Assembly: GCF_020360975.1 (NCBI RefSeq)
Contig: NW_025408667.1
Span: 11,408,001-11,472,000, forward strand
DNA length: 64,000 bases
From: Hirsutella rhossiliensis
Taxonomy: Eukaryota; Ascomycota; Sordariomycetes; Hypocreales; Ophiocordycipitaceae
Reading direction: 5' to 3'
Shown piece by piece: positions 1-10,752 of this stretch (position 1 is its first letter; each line of letters starts with the position of its first letter). The notes beneath the pieces are model-generated. The model saw only the letters and a list, made by a program, of their open reading frames with translations, ran no database searches and was not told where the DNA came from. Position numbers and translations under genes: made by a program.

Positions 1-2230
1 TGCGGCCGTCATCGCCTTCGCGGCCCACTTCTCCACATGCGTGCGGAATGAGAGCTTTCTGTCGTACCAGACGCCGAGCCAGCGCAGGTCCTGCTGTGGC
101 TCCTTTCTACGGACCCGTGCCAGACCGACGGCAGGTCCCCTTTGTATCTCGGTCTCGTGAAGTGGATGACTTCTGTCTTGCCCGGGTCGAACACTACGCC
201 ATTATCGGCTCCCCACTGGATGAGCTCACCCGCGGCGCGCGTGGCCCGGGCGGCCGTCTCCTGTAGGGACCGGCCCCGGATCAGGGTGGCCACGTCATCT
301 GCGTAGCCGAAGCGCGAGTTCGGTTCCCCTATCGAGTAGATGGGCACTGTATAGAGGAGGAAGAGAATCGGGGAGGCCGGGGAGCCCTGTGGCAGCCCGC
401 ACGTCAGGGGGGTTGTCGGCGTCGTTATATCCTCGAGCCGTATTCTGGCCGATCTCTGCTCCATAGCAACCTGCCCACCGGACCAGGTTTGTTGGCCAGC
501 CCTGTTCCCGTAGGCGTAGGAGGAGCCGGTTCCGCAGAACCGTGTCAAAGGCGCCCTGTATATCCATCGTGATTAGCGTGGCGACTTTCCCTCGGTGAGG
601 GCCGTCTCCGCGTCGTGGAGCAATGCTAGCGCTAGGTCGAGCGCTGAACGTTTGGGCAGGGCACCCGCATGCTGGCTGTGGATGACTCGTTGTGTGATCG
701 CAGCCCAGGCTAGGCGCCGGGCTATTAGGCGTTCGAGTCCCTTGCCGAGGCAAGCTAGAGAGAAATCGGCCTCCAGCCTCTCGGAATAGACAGGTCCCTC
801 TTGCCAGGCTTAGGATCATTACGACCTCTGCTGCGCGGAAACAAGCGGGGTGGTAGCCCAGGTGTAGGCAGCCTTCATATAGTCCCCTCACCGCCTCGCC
901 GATGTGGTTCCAGACGCGACGCAGCATTCGGACCGTGATGCCGTCGATCCCCGGGGAGGTGTTGCCCGTAGAGGTGCAGGCGCATGCCGCATCCGCGAGC
1001 GTGACGCTGCAGTCGAGAGTCCTCCCTGGGGCCAGCACCTCTGGGGCCCAGGGGTCCGGGATGTCGTCCGCGGCCCCGCGCCTTTCTAGGATCTCGACTC
1101 GGAGCGCGTTTGCCTTTTCCGTCTGGGTCTCGAAGACCTGGTCGCCTACCTGTATAGGCGGGGCCCGGAACGGGCTCGGTTTCCTCGACCACCGCATGAT
1201 CTTATAGATATCCTGGTTGCTCTCGGCGCCTTCTAGAACAGTCTGCCAGAAATGTCTCTTACCCCGCCGTACCGCCCGGCGCAGCTCCCGCCGGGCAGTC
1301 TGGACCTCTCTGCCGTGCCCTGTGGGGTAGATCCGCCGCATAGCTCTTAGTTCGGCCGCTGCACCGGCGCACTGATCGTTCCACCATGGGGTGCCTCTCG
1401 CGTTCTTCCTGGGCCGTCGGCCCGCTGCGTCGGCCGCCTCTTGGAGTAGGCGAGACAGCGCCTCGGCCAGCCTCTCCAGGCCTCTGGGCTCAACGGCCAG
1501 CCGGGGTAGTGCTGTGGCCCCAGCCCGCACAAGTTCCTCGAATCGCTTCATTTCTTCCTCGGAGCTTACCCTTGGTCTAGCTATCGTCCTTGGGGGAATC
1601 CGCCGGGAGCGTAATGCTGATCGTGTAATGGTCCGAGCCGGTATGAAGGTGCTCTTCGATAAGCGCGTCAGCAGAGGGATATTGGCAAAGGCTAGATCAA
1701 TGGTATTTCCGCGGGCGTGTGTGGCCTCGCCTGGCGTGGTGAGCAGTCCGAGCCCTTGTCGGCCGCCCACTGGGCGATGTCCTTCCGTTCCTCGCACTCC
1801 GGGCTCCAGGCTGCCAGGAGAAATGACAGGCGTTGAAGTCGCCCGCGATGAGGCATCTCTCGGGGACGTCCTGCTGGTGGAGGAGGTAGTCGAGTGGCTC
1901 GGGTGTCTTCGCGTGTCGATAGAAGTTGATAATAAGGGTGCTGTTTACCCGGAGCCACAGGATATCACGCGTAGGGGCGGGGCAGAGTTGCTCTGCCCGT
2001 ATATCTGGGTGGTTCCGGACATACGAGATCACTCGGGGCCTGATCCGGTTCCCAGGCGCGTTCTGGGGCGAATGCGTGGAAGGAGCGGTGCGTCTGGGTC
2101 CTGCAGGCTCCGCCTTCTTTTCTATCCAAACGTTCGGTTCCTGGATGAGCACGACGTCGTAGTCTTCTGCTTCCGCTAGTCGTAGGGCTATGCTATGATA
2201 GGCCCCTATTTTGGCCACGTTGGCCTGGAG
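1..2230 (-). pseudogene. LINE ORF2: endonuclease-reverse transcriptase, frameshifted and partial
   Basis: The N-terminal part (about 2218-1697) carries the endonuclease/exonuclease/phosphatase fold: VVLIQEPNVW near the start, then the GDFN motif (AGDFNACHFSW). The frame then shifts. DLAFANIPL, the end of the endonuclease domain, is read in the next frame (inside 1797-295). Reverse transcriptase blocks follow: ITMDIQGAFDTV (block A, catalytic Asp) at about 580-545, LPQGSPASPILFLLY (block B) at about 410-370, and FGYADDVATL with the catalytic YADD pair at about 310-280. At least three frame changes separate these blocks, so no full-length enzyme can be made. The C-terminal region is outside the window. 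In an intact element this protein nicks the target and reverse-transcribes the element RNA. Confidence 0.85.
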
Positions 2231-2279
2231 AACTCGGATCGTCCTCCTGTCGCGAGTTGTTAGTGTTAGGGCCTATTGT

Positions 2280-3973
2280 TCATAGGGGTCCAGGGATACG
2301 TTTCGTCGGCGCCTCTTCATAGGAGACTCGGATCTGTCTTCCTGTGGTGGAGGAGCGTTGTGGAGTCTGGCGCCTGCGCGCTAGTGGGGCAGCCGCTGGG
2401 GTCGACATTGCTGCTGCTGTTGCTGCTGCTGTTGCTGCTGCTGGTCCTGTTGCTTGCCTAGGCGGGCCTCGGCAGCTCTCATGCAGGGCGACGGGTCGGT
2501 CCTTGGGAGGGTTGGGGAGGCGGTCGCCGTGGCCCGTTCGAGCTCCATATTGGCTTGCCGGTATAGCTGAGAGCCGATCTTCCTTACGGCGTACTTCTCG
2601 ATCTTGGAGAGCCGCACGAGTTGGCCGTGAGCGCCTGGGTCTGGCAGGGCACTCCTTATGGTCCGCCGGGAAGGGTCCGGAACAGTTCGCGCACCTCTCC
2701 GGCTGCTTGCAGTCGTTATCGCGATGGTCTTTCCCGCCGCATCGTCGGCAGGCTTGTTTTCGGTCGCAGGCGTAGCGGGAGTGATAATCCCAACAGGTGT
2801 CGCACTGCGCGGGCCGGGCGGTCTTGGCGATCAGTCGGGCTAGTCGGCTGGTGCCGAAGAGCCGCCATCTCCTCTGTATCGCCGCCTGAAAGGACACAAT
2901 CATTGTCACAGTGGGCTGGTCGGAGCTTTCGGAGTATCTCTTAGCAATGTGCACATCAATTGGTTCGGCACCTGTCTGGAGCTTGATCTCTTCTTTGATA
3001 GCTTGGTCATAGTCCACGGCGGCCCCCCAGATATCCGTGAGCTGCCTGGGGCAGTCCGCCACAGCGTACGTGTGCCACTTCTGAAGCCTTCAACCGCCGC
3101 GGCCCCGAGGCGGGCCGCCCAGTCGTCCTGCCGTTCCACAAGCAGGTCCTCGCCTCCCGGTCTGAGGCCCGTATAGCCCATCCAGTCTTAACCCGGGCGA
3201 TCTGTGGCATGCGTTCTGTCCCTAGGTTGAGAGTCTTAGCTACGTGAGCTCTGATGGCATGCCCCTGATAGCCCCATGCTGGGGACTTGTCGTCGAGCCG
3301 CACGAAGACACGCAGGTCATCTTTAGGCGGCTGGACCGGAGGCGCCTTCCAGGGCTTCGGGCCGAGGCGTGCCGGCAGGGGGGCCCTTGTCTGTGCCATC
3401 CCCTTCTGGGCCATAGCGGCGTAGGTCGGTGCGGTCCCGTCTCTGCCGTGGCGGCTGTTGACATTCTGACCGGCGCGTGTGGGCGCGCCGTTGAGCGCGT
3501 CGTCCCAGTAGCTAATGAAGCCGCGCGAGAATTCCTTCGCGAAGCTGAGCGCGTGGCCCGAGTTGAACTGGGCAGCCGTCTTGTCGAAGGCGGTGCAGAA
3601 TGCGCGGAAGACGGCCAGCTTTGCCTGTTGTGCTTCCATCTGGTTGGCGATAAGTCTCTGCCGCGTGGGCAACCGTTACTGCTGGGCCTTGAGCCTCGGG
3701 CAGGTCGTCCGGCTCGTCGGTCTCGGTTTCGTCTGCTGCGTCTCCCATTACAGCGTCTAGCTGGTCGGTGTCGGTGTGGGCATTGTCGCTGTTCGTGGAG
3801 CCGAATGGAGAGTCGTCGGGTTGCTGTGCGCGTCGTGGCAACAGTAATTCGGCAAGACCCGCGCGTGGGGCCTGCCGGAGGAGCGCTTCTCTAGCTCCTG
3901 GGGCGTTCGTGGGAGTCATCGGCTCTTGTTCCTGGGGCGGCAGTCGCGCCTGGTCCGCGGGGTTGGGTGCCAT
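2280..3973 (-). pseudogene. LINE ORF1: gag-like RNA-binding protein with CCHC knuckles, frameshifted
   Basis: Read on the minus strand from MAPNPADQARLPPQ (3973) through at least three frames. The mid part (3672-3180) contains a family-typical block around FVRLDDKSPAWGYQGHAIR. The frame switches near 3175 and again near 3060. The last part (3062-2280) holds WRLFGTSRLARLI and a Cys-rich stretch starting CDTCWDYHSRYACD, followed by CRRCGGKDHRDNDC and CANCSGPF, i.e. tandem CCHC-type zinc knuckles as in Tad/I-clade gag proteins. A glutamine tract follows. In an intact element this protein packages the element RNA. The repeated frame changes mark a dead copy, although base-calling errors in GC-rich sequence cannot be excluded. 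Confidence 0.8.
2408..2456. repeat. CTG/CAG trinucleotide repeat inside ORF1 of the LINE
   Basis: A run of CTG and TTG triplets on the plus strand reads as CAG/CAA on the coding (minus) strand. In one of the two overlapping minus frames it gives a glutamine run. In the other it gives Ala/Thr. It lies just downstream of the zinc knuckles. Confidence 0.8.
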
Positions 3974-4389
3974 CGCCGCCCTCAGCTTGCGCTGAGCGTG
4001 GTGTTAAACGCCCTTGTTAGCGGATGTGTGTTGTGTACAGCGAAGTCCTTAACAGATGGTGCCAAGAAAGTAAGAATACAAGGGAGTGTGTGCAGCTTGG
4101 CTGGTGAAGGCTTGCCGGAATACAGAAAAGGTGGGGCGGGCACGAGTAAGTGCAAAGGGTACGTATCCTGATTGCAGCATGTATTCTTTGGGGACTCCAG
4201 GGAAAACGCGCAACTGGCTCCGGCTGACCCCAAGAGTCGGGGCGGGCCTCGCCGATGGTGCTGCCACATCGCCAGCCCAGAGAGGAAAATCTCAGTCGCC
4301 ATGTGGAGACTCGGAGTATACGAGTACATATGCCTATTTGAGCCATGTACAGTTGATGATTATAACTGGTAGCCGCCGGAACTGTTTCC

Positions 4390-4396
4390 TATAAAA
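4390..4396 (+). promoter_or_regulatory. TATA box of the aldo-keto reductase gene
   Basis: TATAAAA sits 79 bp upstream of the ATG at 4475. A GAATACTTCGTACAAAGTAT stretch (4420-4439) resembling the dispersed TACTTCGTA motif follows it. The rest of 4000-4389 shows no gene. No other core promoter element was identified. Confidence 0.5.
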
Positions 4397-4474
4397 CCGA
4401 CCCAGCCGAGATCTCATACGAATACTTCGTACAAAGTATCACAATCAACAGGGACGCGCACACTCGCCCTCAGC

Positions 4475-5627
4475 ATGCCGTCCAAGCTCCCCGTCCGCCG
4501 AGTAGGCAGGCTCGGCCCTTATGTCCCCATTGTTGGCTTTGGTGCCATGGGCATGAGCATTGGTTACGGTTCCACTGGGTGCGTGTCCCACCTCCTTGCC
4601 TGCACCGCCCTGCAACTGCAGCTATTAACCTTTGCAGAACCGATGAGGACAAACTCAAGCTCTTGGACCGCGCTTGGGAGCTAGGCTGCACCAACTGGGA
4701 TACCGCGGACGTTTACGGGGATTCCGAGGACACAATTGGCAAATGGTTCCAGCTCCATCCGGGGCGTCGCGAGGACATCTTCCTCGCGACAAAATTTGGT
4801 CTCCGCGCTTGCAGCGACGGCATCCATGCGGATTCCAGTCCCGATTTCTGCAGGGAAGCCATTGAGCAAAGCCTTGCGCGCCTGGGAGTGACACAGATCG
4901 ACCTGTATTACGTGCATCGCGCGGATCCAGCGGTGCCCATCGAGAAAACCGTTGCCGCAATGAAGCAGATGGTCGAGTGAGTTTGCGCACAGCCACGAGC
5001 AAGGACGAACAAGGCAACGGACTAACGAGTGACAGGCAAGGGAAAATAAAGTACATTGGCCTCTCCGAAGTGTCGTCGGACTGCTTGCGTCGAGCCCACG
5101 CGGTGCATCCAATATCTGCGGTCCAGATGGAATATAACCCATGGACCCGCGACATCGAGGGACCGTCTGGCACCAACTTGATGGATACGTGCAAGGAGCT
5201 GGGCGTGGCCATGTTTGCATACTCGCCGCTCGGCCGGGGCATCTTGACCGGTCGTTACCGCTCCGCGAGTGACTTGGAGCCTGACGACAGCCGTCGCATG
5301 CTTCAACGTTTTGAGGAGGGCAACCTTGGAGAGAACGCGCAGCTCGTGGATAAGTTGGCAGAGATTGCCGACCGCAAGGGTTGCACATCCGCTCAGCTGG
5401 TCCTGGCTTGGTTGACTCGTCAAAACGAGCACATCTTTGTCATCCCCGGCACCAGGAGCGTCAACTACTTGGAGGAGAACGTGGCTGCGTCGCATCTGCA
5501 CGTTACGGATGAAGAGCAGAGAGAAGTTAGACAACTGGTCGAAAGCATCGAGGTCAAAGGAGGCAGGGATCCGATGTTTGGCCACTTTGTTACAACAGTT
5601 TCCTTGGAGCAGTCGCTATGTGGTTGA
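4475..5627 (+). CDS. Aldo-keto reductase (yakC/AKR13-like), three exons
   Basis: Exons 4475-4578, 4638-4976 and 5036-5627 give a 344-aa protein. Introns are 59 nt with GT...AG ends (gtgcgt/ttgcag and gtgagt/gacag). AKRs are cytosolic (alpha/beta)8-barrel enzymes that reduce aldehydes or ketones with NADPH. The catalytic tetrad is complete: D56 and Y61 in [10 protein letters not shown]87 in ATKFG, H128 in [27 protein letters not shown] and [14 protein letters not shown] (cofactor-binding end) are also typical. The start was chosen because it gives the usual N-terminus ([16 protein letters not shown]) close to a TATA box. It is convergent with the tannase-like gene 307 bp downstream and is the outermost gene on the left of the cluster. 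A role in reducing a carbonyl of the terpenoid is inferred; it may lie just outside the true cluster border. Confidence 0.88.
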
Positions 5628-5934
5628 AGCCGAGGCCCTCAGAATTGATGGGGAGCATGGACTCGGGAGGAGTCTCCCCTCCCTACGGATCCTGCCTGTA
5701 CTCTCCTCCATCTGTCACAAACTCGAGATCGTACCACAGCAGCACTGCACCTGCTGCCTTGCATCCCCTCGCATCAGCAGCTCAATGCTGCAACCTCCGC
5801 GAAATCAACATAGGCGCATGTAGGCGAGGGATTGATTTTATTCAGTCATCAAGAATGACGGTCAGCCTCAACTCGCGTGCAATCTCTCAGTTCGACGTAC
5901 ATGGCAGTACAATTGAGCGACAAGTAGTCGCAGT

Positions 5935-7607
5935 CTACTCCCTGCAAACAAAGCTCTCCAACTTTGTGGGATCTCCCCCATCGTAATATGCTTCCTGTGG
6001 GTACGGGCAAAGGGGCCTGTGAAACTCCCTTCCATCGGCGTCCTTGAATCGGATGGCCACCGTTTCTGGAGTCTTGCCTTCTTCGACCCATGCACGGAGC
6101 TGCGCAAAGGCCGTCATTGGCGAAGCGTCATTCCCACCCGCACAATGCCCGTAGCCGGGGATGTGGAAGTAGCGATAGAAGTCGTGCGCATCAGACATGC
6201 CTCTGGTTACAGAGTTGTAGTAGTCATCAGTGCCTTTGTATGGGATCAGCTGGTCGCTCTGCTCCGAGTTAGCATCACCGATTCGATTCCGCACTTACAC
6301 GGAGACGACAGCATGAACTTACTAAACCATGAAAGCCGAGGATCTTGCCTCCTGCGTCGCGAAATCCGGATAGATCTGGATCCCTCGTCCCCAACATCGA
6401 CGTGTACTCCGCTACCGAAGCGTGAAAGAGCTCGTCAAAGTCCGCGCGCGTTACCGTTTTCACGTCGAACGTCGGGTCCTTCTTGAGGAACAGCTGCAGC
6501 CACTGCGTTCCGAGCGGCGTTGGCGCGCCCGCGCATCTGCCTTGGCTGCAGTCCGTTGCTGCGATGCCTGGCCCGTAGGAACCCTGAAAGTTTGACTCAA
6601 ACCCAATGCCGTGCCAGAGGAAGCTGCCGTCGGAGCGTCGGGGGCCGGACCAAGTTGCGTTGGCGACGATGGCAGCGGCACGGCTGAGCTTGACCGACCG
6701 TCCCAGTTCAGCGCATTGCAGATCGGCTCCCACGTGTTGGAAAGGATCAAACCTGGTGGCGCATTTTTCCATTTGCGAAATCACACCGTCTATGACGCCG
6801 TCGATGCCGTCGCAGGCTTGCACGACGACTTGCGCCAGGTACGCAAACTCGCATGGGGCGGGATACTCGCCCAGCTCGTTCATGACCAGCTGCGGCCAGA
6901 AGAAACTAGGCACGACTTCCCCCCAGTTGATAGCCGGGGCTGTGACGACAATGCCGTTGTACGCGTCAGGATATCGCTGGGCGAGCATGAGCCCCTGTCT
7001 TCCGCCTTGCGAGCAGCCGCTCCAGTAAGCGTACTTTTGCGACTTGCCGTAAAAGTCTTTGACAACGGACTTGGCGATGACGGCCTGGGCATCAACGTGT
7101 GTCAGCATTCAGGTATTCGGCGCCCGCCGCAGCATGGCTCAAACTCGCCTGGTCGTGGAGAGACTTGGACGCCAGGTTCTGAAGGTTATAGAGGTTCACG
7201 TTTCCAGCACTGAGGAGCGCCCATGCATCGGGAGAGAACTCATCTCCCAAGCCCGCGTCCGTAGTAACCGTCGCAAAACCTTGGCCGAGTGCCGCCGCCA
7301 TGGCGAATTCAGAATATGCAAACCGGCCCGCCACATAACCTGCTCCGCCCACGGCAAGCAGACGCTCATTCCAGTTACCGATGGGAAGCCACGTCTCGAC
7401 GTTGACAGTGTCGCCCTGCCCCGGGTGTGTGTACGTCACTGTAACATTGCAGAACGTGGCGTTTTCTACCTCGATGGTCGGATGGTGGACCGTCTCTCTT
7501 TGAGGTGCCGTTTTGGTGTAGTTGGTAACTAGGCCAGCTGCTAAGGAGAGGACATGCAAGCCAAAAAGATTGGGGGCTGTGAATGTCGAGGGTTGGCACG
7601 CTTCCAT
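5935..7607 (-). CDS. Tannase/feruloyl-esterase family serine hydrolase, three exons, one GC-AG intron
   Basis: Exons 7607-7149, 7084-6323 and 6258-5935 give 514 aa. The family (tannase/feruloyl esterase, alpha/beta hydrolase) cleaves aromatic or carboxylic esters. The triad is intact: nucleophile S178 in SGCSQGGRQG, Asp in SDQLIPYKG directly after the second intron, and His in IPGYGHCAGG. NVTVTYTHPGQGDTVNVETW and LLAVGGAGYVAGRF mark the N-terminal domain. The second intron (6259-6322, gtaagt/gcag) is canonical. The first (7085-7148) starts with GCGAGT and ends CCCAG; only this boundary restores the conserved ASKSLHDQAVIAK reading. The start at 7607 (MEACQPSTF) fits relatives that begin with a Cys-x-x-STF stretch; 7655 is an in-frame alternative. 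No clear signal peptide is seen, so an intracellular ester-processing role in the cluster is possible. Confidence 0.85.
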
Positions 7608-8973
7608 GACCCCGAGGGCTACGTCGAGCCCTTGAAGCGGTCGGACCGGTTCCATGTCTCTGCACCGTACGCCAGTTGCGAAACTGCAAGAGAGTAAAAG
7701 AGTCTTTGCGGATAACGGATCGCTAAACGACTTGTTGCCGACCTCTCGAAGTCTCATGGTCGCGTGCTCTCGCCAGGAGTAGTAGTTCGTGTTTTGCCGA
7801 AGCAGGTGCAGATTCTCTCCGTAGTCTGGAAGAGACCCGGAGGGCAGGCTGGTCCGTCCCACAGTAAATCGGATGAACAAACACCGCACTCGTGTTGGCG
7901 TTCTCGGCGTCTTTTCCCCCTTGCAGACGCGCCGCCAGGGGCACCACCCCGGAGCTTGGGATATCTATCACTGTGTGCTCCGCTCCGCCGATGATAACGG
8001 ACCGTGACCCACTGCATCCGATGCACTCCGAAGCTGGCTGCATAGTACTCGTACTTCGTATGAATTTTCAAGTGGGCGCAGTCAGCGAACGGGACGCCTC
8101 GGCCCCCGAAATCAGCAAGTCCGAGAGCCGCGATGCAACCACAGACGGGTCGGCACAGGCGAAGTGCTGTCGAAGACATGTGGTACGAAACATACGAGTA
8201 CTCATACGGGTTACGATATGCCCCGCTATGATCCTTTACTGTTCAAGTGCGTACGCAGGTCTTTGCAGCAACAATGTTGATATATGTGGAGGTTACGGAA
8301 CGAAGAACGGACTTGCGGAGTATTTCGTACTTCGTAAACATACAAGCGGTTAGCATAACCTCGCACGATAATTATAGCCACCGGCAAGCACGCAGTACTT
8401 CGTAAGGCTGTCGGGATTCGACAAGTTCCCACGCGCCTTGCAATTCAAAGCCAGCAGTTGCTACTTCGTAGTCACTTGTGTGTTTGCGACGTAGATATTT
8501 CGAAATGCTCATACTCCGGAGTCCGGACCGTAACCTCCATTAGTGGTCCACAGATATCAAAACCGTTGCTGCAAAGAGGATTACGTACGCACTTAAACCT
8601 CAAAGGACCAAGGTCCCTTCGGAGTCTGAGCCATCCGTTGTAACGCAGGTGGAGCTCAGTCGGAATTTCGCCGAAGAGTCAGCAGCAGGTGGAGTTTACC
8701 TGCAGAGTCATCAGTTCGCAAGTTCGCAACTGCGCAGGCGGCGGTGCGAGTACGCAAGCCAACAGCTCAACCACCATGTGAGCTAACCGGGGGCAAGTTT
8801 TGGGGATATCCGTACCTTAGATGACATAACGGTCCGTGGTAAGACCGAGCAGGCGGAGCGTCTGCGAAGAGACACAAATCATTCGACCTCCCTCGCCGTC
8901 GTCCGTCCGTCTGCTCAGTCTCCAAACCCATGCTTAGCTCCATGTCTTTCGCCCGCCGAGAGCCGGACATGCA
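7608..8973. other. Divergent intergenic region between hydrolase and regulator genes
   Basis: There is no convincing coding sequence. The stretch is rich in short copies of TACTTCGTA / TACGGAGTA / GAGTACTCAT-type motifs (8046-8062, 8180-8210, 8318-8338, 8393-8404, 8461-8471), which recur in most intergenic spacers of the cluster. It presumably holds the promoters of the hydrolase and regulator genes. No clear TATA box was assigned. Confidence 0.6.
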
Positions 8974-10500
8974 ATGATACAACCACTGAGCGGCCTTGGC
9001 CGAGGAGCCCAGCAGCATCAGACGCAACGGCGTTTCGCCTGTGACGAGTGTAGGATCTACAAGGTACTGATATTATCGGTCTCGTCGCCAGGCTGACCCG
9101 TTGATGCGCACAACCTTGTTGGCTAACAGGTACGCTTCGTATTGCAGGTCAAATGCAGCGGCAGCAGGTCTAGCTGCTATCGGTGCGTCAGTCTTGGGAA
9201 AATTTGCACCTTCTCTCCGAGTTCTGCTCGCCGCGGTTCCCAGCGCGTTGGCCCGGCCGCACATGGACATGGCAAGAATGGGTCGAGGTTTATCATGGTC
9301 GACCCGGGAGCATACCGATGCGCGGGCGGGAAGCAACCGAGAACCGGCCAGGCAGGGCAGAAGGGGAAACAGCAGGCACCAGAGGCCGGCCAACAACCGG
9401 CGCAGGCCAGCGAGAGCGGGTTCGTTGAGCTTGTCGATGACCATTCGAGCTCAGCAACGCCCATAGATTCACCGTCCAAGGCTCTAACGGACCCGGGTCC
9501 GGAGACGCTGCCCACAACGCCAGGGCAACACGCTGCCGCGGCTTGGCAGATCCCCACGCCCAATGCCACTCTTGGTGAACCTGGAGATGCGTCCCCGCAA
9601 AGTGCATGTAGGGATTCCTGGATGTGGGATTTCCTGGGATCGGCTGCTCTCACAGAATATGAGTCGAGCATGGATATGGACGCAGGCGACGCTCCGCGTA
9701 TCCCCACGGACGACATGGACTGTGACGCGGCAGCGGAATGGACCGCCGTCGATAATGCACCATCCATGATTCCACATGGAACAGATCCACAAGCTAATAC
9801 AGCGGCTGCGATGGCGTCTGGAAACATGCAGAACCTGGTAGCCACCATCCCAGACTCCGCACTCCGTCACTGCAGCCATGGGCACACCGACATCAAGGCG
9901 CAACCAGCGCCGGCCTCGGCTTGTTCGACGGCGGCGCACACATGCCTGCAGCAGCTCACCGCTAGCTTGTACAACCTCAGCGTCTGGGCTGGAAACCACC
10001 AGGCGGGACCGTCCAATAGCCCAAGCCCCACCGTGGACAAGTTCCTGGCCGTCCAGAAAGACAGCACCGAGCTGTGGGAGCGGCTCGAGCGGCGCTGCGG
10101 CAGCTGCATATCGCGGCGCGAGGTGGCGCAGCTGCTTCTGCTCAACGTCGAGCAGCTCACCCATCTCCACGTTGCGGTGGCGGCCAGAGAGGGCGTTGGG
10201 AAATCCCCCGGCTTGCGCACGCCTCGCAGCGAGCTCGGGAAGATGCCCCAACCATCCAACCTGGTGGGCGCTGCGTCTTCGTCGTCGGAACAGAGCGCCA
10301 TATCCGTTGGTAGCTTTGTCATAGAGGATGCGGAAGATAGGGATATCATTATCGGACAGCTTCTGCACACCCGGGCGCTGAAACTGGCCCGCTTCATCAA
10401 GGCGATTCGCAACACGTTTATGGACAATGGCCATGACGATTGTTGCGCGAGGCTAGGCTTGTTGCCGAATCTCGCAATTTCCTTGTCCAATAGAGTTTAA
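8974..10500 (+). CDS. AflR-type Zn2Cys6 transcription factor, two exons
   Basis: Exons 8974-9063 and 9148-10500 (84-nt intron, gtactg/ttgcag) give 480 aa. The DNA-binding domain is split by the intron. Joined, it reads CDECRIYK then VKCSGSRSSCYRCV, giving the exact spacing Cys-x2-Cys-x6-Cys-x6-Cys-x2-Cys-x6-Cys at about residues 25-52. The C-terminal half has the AflR-family pattern: a Cys/Leu-rich helix around LQQLTASLYNLSVW, a CGSCISR pair, LLLLNVEQL, and GSFVIEDAEDRDIIIGQLL near the end. AflR-type proteins are pathway-specific activators of fungal secondary-metabolite clusters. The ATG at 8974 is the only in-frame start upstream of the zinc cluster that avoids a stop. The middle (about 60-280) is Ser/Pro/Gly-rich and probably disordered. 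It sits between hydrolase and P450-A and is the likely regulator of the whole set. Confidence 0.9.
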
Positions 10501-10752
10501 AAAGCCCACCAGGTCCTAAACAAGACGCAATAATGGACGTTATTCCCCCAGTTTGTGTGCCATGTACGAAGTACATGATCCAAGTATTAGAAGCCAAGCG
10601 CGATTATGGAAGCTAAACGCGATTCTAACATGCATCACTTATTCACTCGGCGTACATGTTCCGAGTATAAACATCGCCTCGACGTTCAGCTCCTCTGTGG
10701 CCAGCGGTTGAACCATGCCTCTAAGACTATATAGTGATGGGCACCTCCAGCC

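Larger units (their letters stand above)
1..4000 (-). mobile_element. Tad-like non-LTR retrotransposon (LINE), degenerate, 3' end cut by window edge
   Basis: Two consecutive open regions on the minus strand have the LINE order: a gag-like ORF1 with CCHC zinc knuckles (about 3973-2280), then ORF2 with an apurinic-type endonuclease (from about 2230) and reverse transcriptase (about 1200-60, YADD at about 290). The 3' end and poly(A) tail lie beyond base 1. Both ORFs need several frame changes to be read through, so the copy is decayed. CpA and TpG are still common, so it has not been heavily RIP-mutated, unlike the LINE fragment at 14.4-15.4 kb. The 5' boundary near 4000 is an estimate taken from the ORF1 start. 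Confidence 0.85.

Noticed and set aside
2276..2461. Plus-strand poly-Leu frame
   Set aside because: It is only the CTG repeat read on the wrong strand.
3244..3894. Long plus-strand open frame opposite the LINE gag
   Set aside because: The minus strand carries the zinc-knuckle gag protein. The plus frame is an antisense shadow with no domain.
9177..10490. Long minus-strand frames opposite the AflR-like gene
   Set aside because: The plus strand encodes the zinc cluster and AflR-type C-terminus in one frame; the antisense frames have no domains.
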